Below, one piece after another: positions 4,145-5,959 of a DNA stretch of 5,959 nucleotides (position 1 is the first letter of the stretch; each line of letters starts with the position of its first letter). Both the position numbers and the translations under genes were made by a program. The notes beneath the pieces were generated by a model. The model was not told the origin of the DNA. It saw only the letters and a program-made list of their open reading frames with translations, and searched no databases. Source of the stretch: Desulfobia sp. GTDB taxonomy: Bacteria > Desulfobacterota > Desulfobulbia > Desulfobulbales > SURF-16. The stretch is from assembly GCA_030608985.1 (NCBI GenBank), contig JAUWDC010000085.1, forward strand, positions 1 to 5,959. The letters are read 5' to 3'.

Positions 4145-5959
4145 TTAATAGTTGTATGTCAAGCTCATGAAGAGACTGCGGCCCGGCATTGGATACCCTT
4201 TTACATAGGCGTATTCTTTGTCAAAAAGGTTGATTATATCACCTTTTACTGTAAAGGTGCCGTACTGGTCAAAGTCCAGAAACCTTTTACTCAATGAGAG
4301 ATCTGCTACAGTAAAGCCGCCCATTTCAACTTCAGGAGTAGGCCAGCCACCTGTCTCCCAGTCATCAACTGTCTGGCGACCCGTATAAGAAAAATTCAGA
4401 CGGCTGGAGAAACCATCCATATCAGAAATGCTCAGACCATAAGAGGCATTCCAGTCGTTAGTATATTTCAAGTCTTCATCGTTTTCTTCATCCCTATATT
4501 CGTCGAGATAGACAAAGTTGACATAAGGTTTTACCTCATATTGCCAACCAAGTCTCATGCCGATATCGTATGAGAATAGACCTTCAATACCTGAAATCTC
4601 AGCCTCACCGACGTTGTCCCATGTGGAACTTCCGGCAACGGAAACTGTTTCAATTTTGTCCTCGAAATCAGTATAAAAGTAACTGAGACTGGCGGACATG
4701 ACATTCGTAGTATAGTCAACACCGACCTCATACGTCTTACTTGATTCAGGGTCAAGATCAGGATTGCCAACATAATGAATACCCCATATAACATAATCAG
4801 CTGCCAGCTGATCCGCACCTGGCATAACGAATGCCTCTCCATATTGTGCTCGTATTTTAAGGTTTTCAGTTGGAAGATAGGCCACTCCAATGCTTGGAGT
4901 GACGTTATTGTCATCTTCTGAGTTGCCTGCAGGTTCTGAGACTTCAACATCATAGGTGTCATAACGAAGACCTACATCAACGATAATGTGATCTTCATAA
5001 AATTTGGCCTTTGTCAGCAGAAAATAGCCTGTATTTTCGTATTCGGTTTTTTCCGGAGTCCAGGTTGTGGTCATCTCATAGTCCAACCAGTCTATACCTC
5101 CTGTCATTTTCAGCCAGGACATGTCTTTCGTTATCTGGGCCTGAAAACCTTCATGGTCGGTTTTCTGTTTATCAGGGATTCCATCATCCCACCCACTGGC
5201 ATTGCTGTCTGTAGGGTCGTGCCAGATATCCTCATCTTCACCATCAAAATAACGTACAAGCCAGAACATATCTTTCGAGCTGGTATTTCCCGTATAGATG
5301 AAATCAATGGATGAAAGTTCAGAGTCAGTGTAGTTATCGAGGTCATTGTTGCTCAGGTAGAATGGATTACCGATTTCGTCAGCATCATATTGAGAGTATA
5401 TTATTCCAACCCTATGATTTTTCAGGTTATACCCAAGGTTAAGAGAAATACTGTCCTTTTGGTCAAAACCTGTGTTTTTAAACTTGTCTCCAGAGCCTGT
5501 ATCGTAATCATCCATGGAAGATCGAGAAAAACTTGCGGACAGGTCAAAACCATTCTGTTCTCCTGAGACAAGAATACCTGCTTCATCATAGCTGAAGCTT
5601 CCAAGGGTCCCGGTGAGTTCCGCAGACGGTGCCCCTTCACCCTGCCTGGTGATTACATTGATTACACCACCAACTGCTGCAGAGCCATACTGCACCGCTC
5701 CAGGACCTCTGATGATCTCTATGCGTTCAATATTTCGGGTGGAAATCTTTGCAACATTGCCGGTACCGGCACGCCTTCCATTTAACAGTACAAGAACATG
5801 TCCACGCAGGTCATTTCCGTGTGTGTCAGTTTTGAAACCGCGTATGCCAATGGTTGTAAGGGATCCTGGGTATTTTTTGATGTAGCCGGTCCCTTTTTCT
5901 GCTAGCAGATCGCCTAAGTCTTTTGCCGGGGATGCAGCAATTTCTTCAGCGTCAATGAC
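4145..5959 (-). CDS. TonB-dependent outer-membrane receptor, probably for corrinoids (BtuB-like), N-terminus missing
   Basis: 604 codons of a receptor open at the high-coordinate edge; frame continuity from 5959 to the TAA at 4147-4145 was checked by hand translation. The first ~110 residues are the plug domain: VIDAEEIAASPAKDLGDLL, TTIGIRGF, VLVLLNGRRAGTGNV and IERIEIIRGPGAVQYGSAAV. The rest is a 22-strand beta barrel ending with NLFDKEYAYVKGYPMPGRS and a terminal aromatic Y, the C-terminal signal for barrel assembly; NPDLDPESSKTYEVGVDY is a typical mid-barrel motif. The missing part should be only the signal peptide, TonB box and first plug strand. There are no cysteines in the visible part, and some loops are very acidic (for example 5150-5245). 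A corrinoid ligand is inferred from the adjacent BtuF-CbiZ fusion and the BtuB-like C-terminus; a siderophore receptor cannot be excluded from sequence alone. The GTG at 5695 lies inside the plug and is not the start. Confidence 0.93.
   Translation of the reverse strand, partial: VIDAEEIAASPAKDLGDLLAEKGTGYIKKYPGSLTTIGIRGFKTDTHGNDLRGHVLVLLNGRRAGTGNVAKISTRNIERIEIIRGPGAVQYGSAAVGGVINVITRQGEGAPSAELTGTLGSFSYDEAGILVSGEQNGFDLSASFSRSSMDDYDTGSGDKFKNTGFDQKDSISLNLGYNLKNHRVGIIYSQYDADEIGNPFYLSNNDLDNYTDSELSSIDFIYTGNTSSKDMFWLVRYFDGEDEDIWHDPTDSNASGWDDGIPDKQKTDHEGFQAQITKDMSWLKMTGGIDWLDYEMTTTWTPEKTEYENTGYFLLTKAKFYEDHIIVDVGLRYDTYDVEVSEPAGNSEDDNNVTPSIGVAYLPTENLKIRAQYGEAFVMPGADQLAADYVIWGIHYVGNPDLDPESSKTYEVGVDYTTNVMSASLSYFYTDFEDKIETVSVAGSSTWDNVGEAEISGIEGLFSYDIGMRLGWQYEVKPYVNFVYLDEYRDEENDEDLKYTNDWNASYGLSISDMDGFSSRLNFSYTGRQTVDDWETGGWPTPEVEMGGFTVADLSLSKRFLDFDQYGTFTVKGDIINLFDKEYAYVKGYPMPGRSLFMSLTYNY

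Noticed and set aside
4555..4962. A 135-codon minus-strand frame within the receptor gene
   Set aside because: It is a shifted frame of the receptor barrel, whose own frame carries recognisable strands and the NPDLDPE motif here; no sign of a frameshift.
5693..5695. GTG as a start codon for the receptor
   Set aside because: The same frame is open to the window edge and encodes the plug domain with TTIGIRGF and IEIIRGP, so this GTG is an internal valine codon.

Overview
The window is a compact run of genes, all on the minus strand, that reads as a corrinoid (vitamin B12 family) uptake locus of a Gram-negative bacterium with an outer membrane. From high to low coordinates, which is the transcription order, it holds: the 3' part of a TonB-dependent outer-membrane receptor; a 671-residue exported protein that joins a BtuF-like periplasmic binding domain to a CbiZ (adenosylcobinamide amidohydrolase) domain; exbB; exbD; tonB; a 175-bp gap holding a palindromic, mobile-looking element; and the first 39 codons of a second BtuF/FecB-type periplasmic binding protein that runs off the low edge. 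The strongly acidic receptor loops, moderate GC, the CACAGAG-type intergenic repeat and the binding-protein style suggest a marine or sediment Desulfobacterota (former Deltaproteobacteria) member. That placement is inference from style only.

The layout is tight. The fusion gene/exbB, exbB/exbD and exbD/tonB junctions are all 4-base ATGA overlaps, so the energy-coupling complex is probably made in step with the binding protein/enzyme. The receptor and the fusion gene are separated by 58 bp holding a strong inverted repeat and a 17-codon leader-like ORF that ends three bases before the fusion start. No promoter was identified; the operon promoter, and any cobalamin riboswitch, would lie beyond the high-coordinate edge.

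Working model: the receptor brings a corrinoid across the outer membrane, powered by its own ExbB-ExbD-TonB set. The binding domain of the fusion captures it in the periplasm, and the attached CbiZ domain removes its nucleotide-loop side chain. The second binding protein downstream may then feed an ABC importer. The most unusual point is the CbiZ domain behind a signal peptide, since CbiZ is known as a cytoplasmic remodelling enzyme acting on adenosylated cobinamide. In addition, by-eye alignment puts alanine at both positions where BtuF-type proteins carry the glutamates that dock onto the ABC permease. Together these suggest a periplasmic corrinoid-processing protein rather than an ordinary import binding protein.
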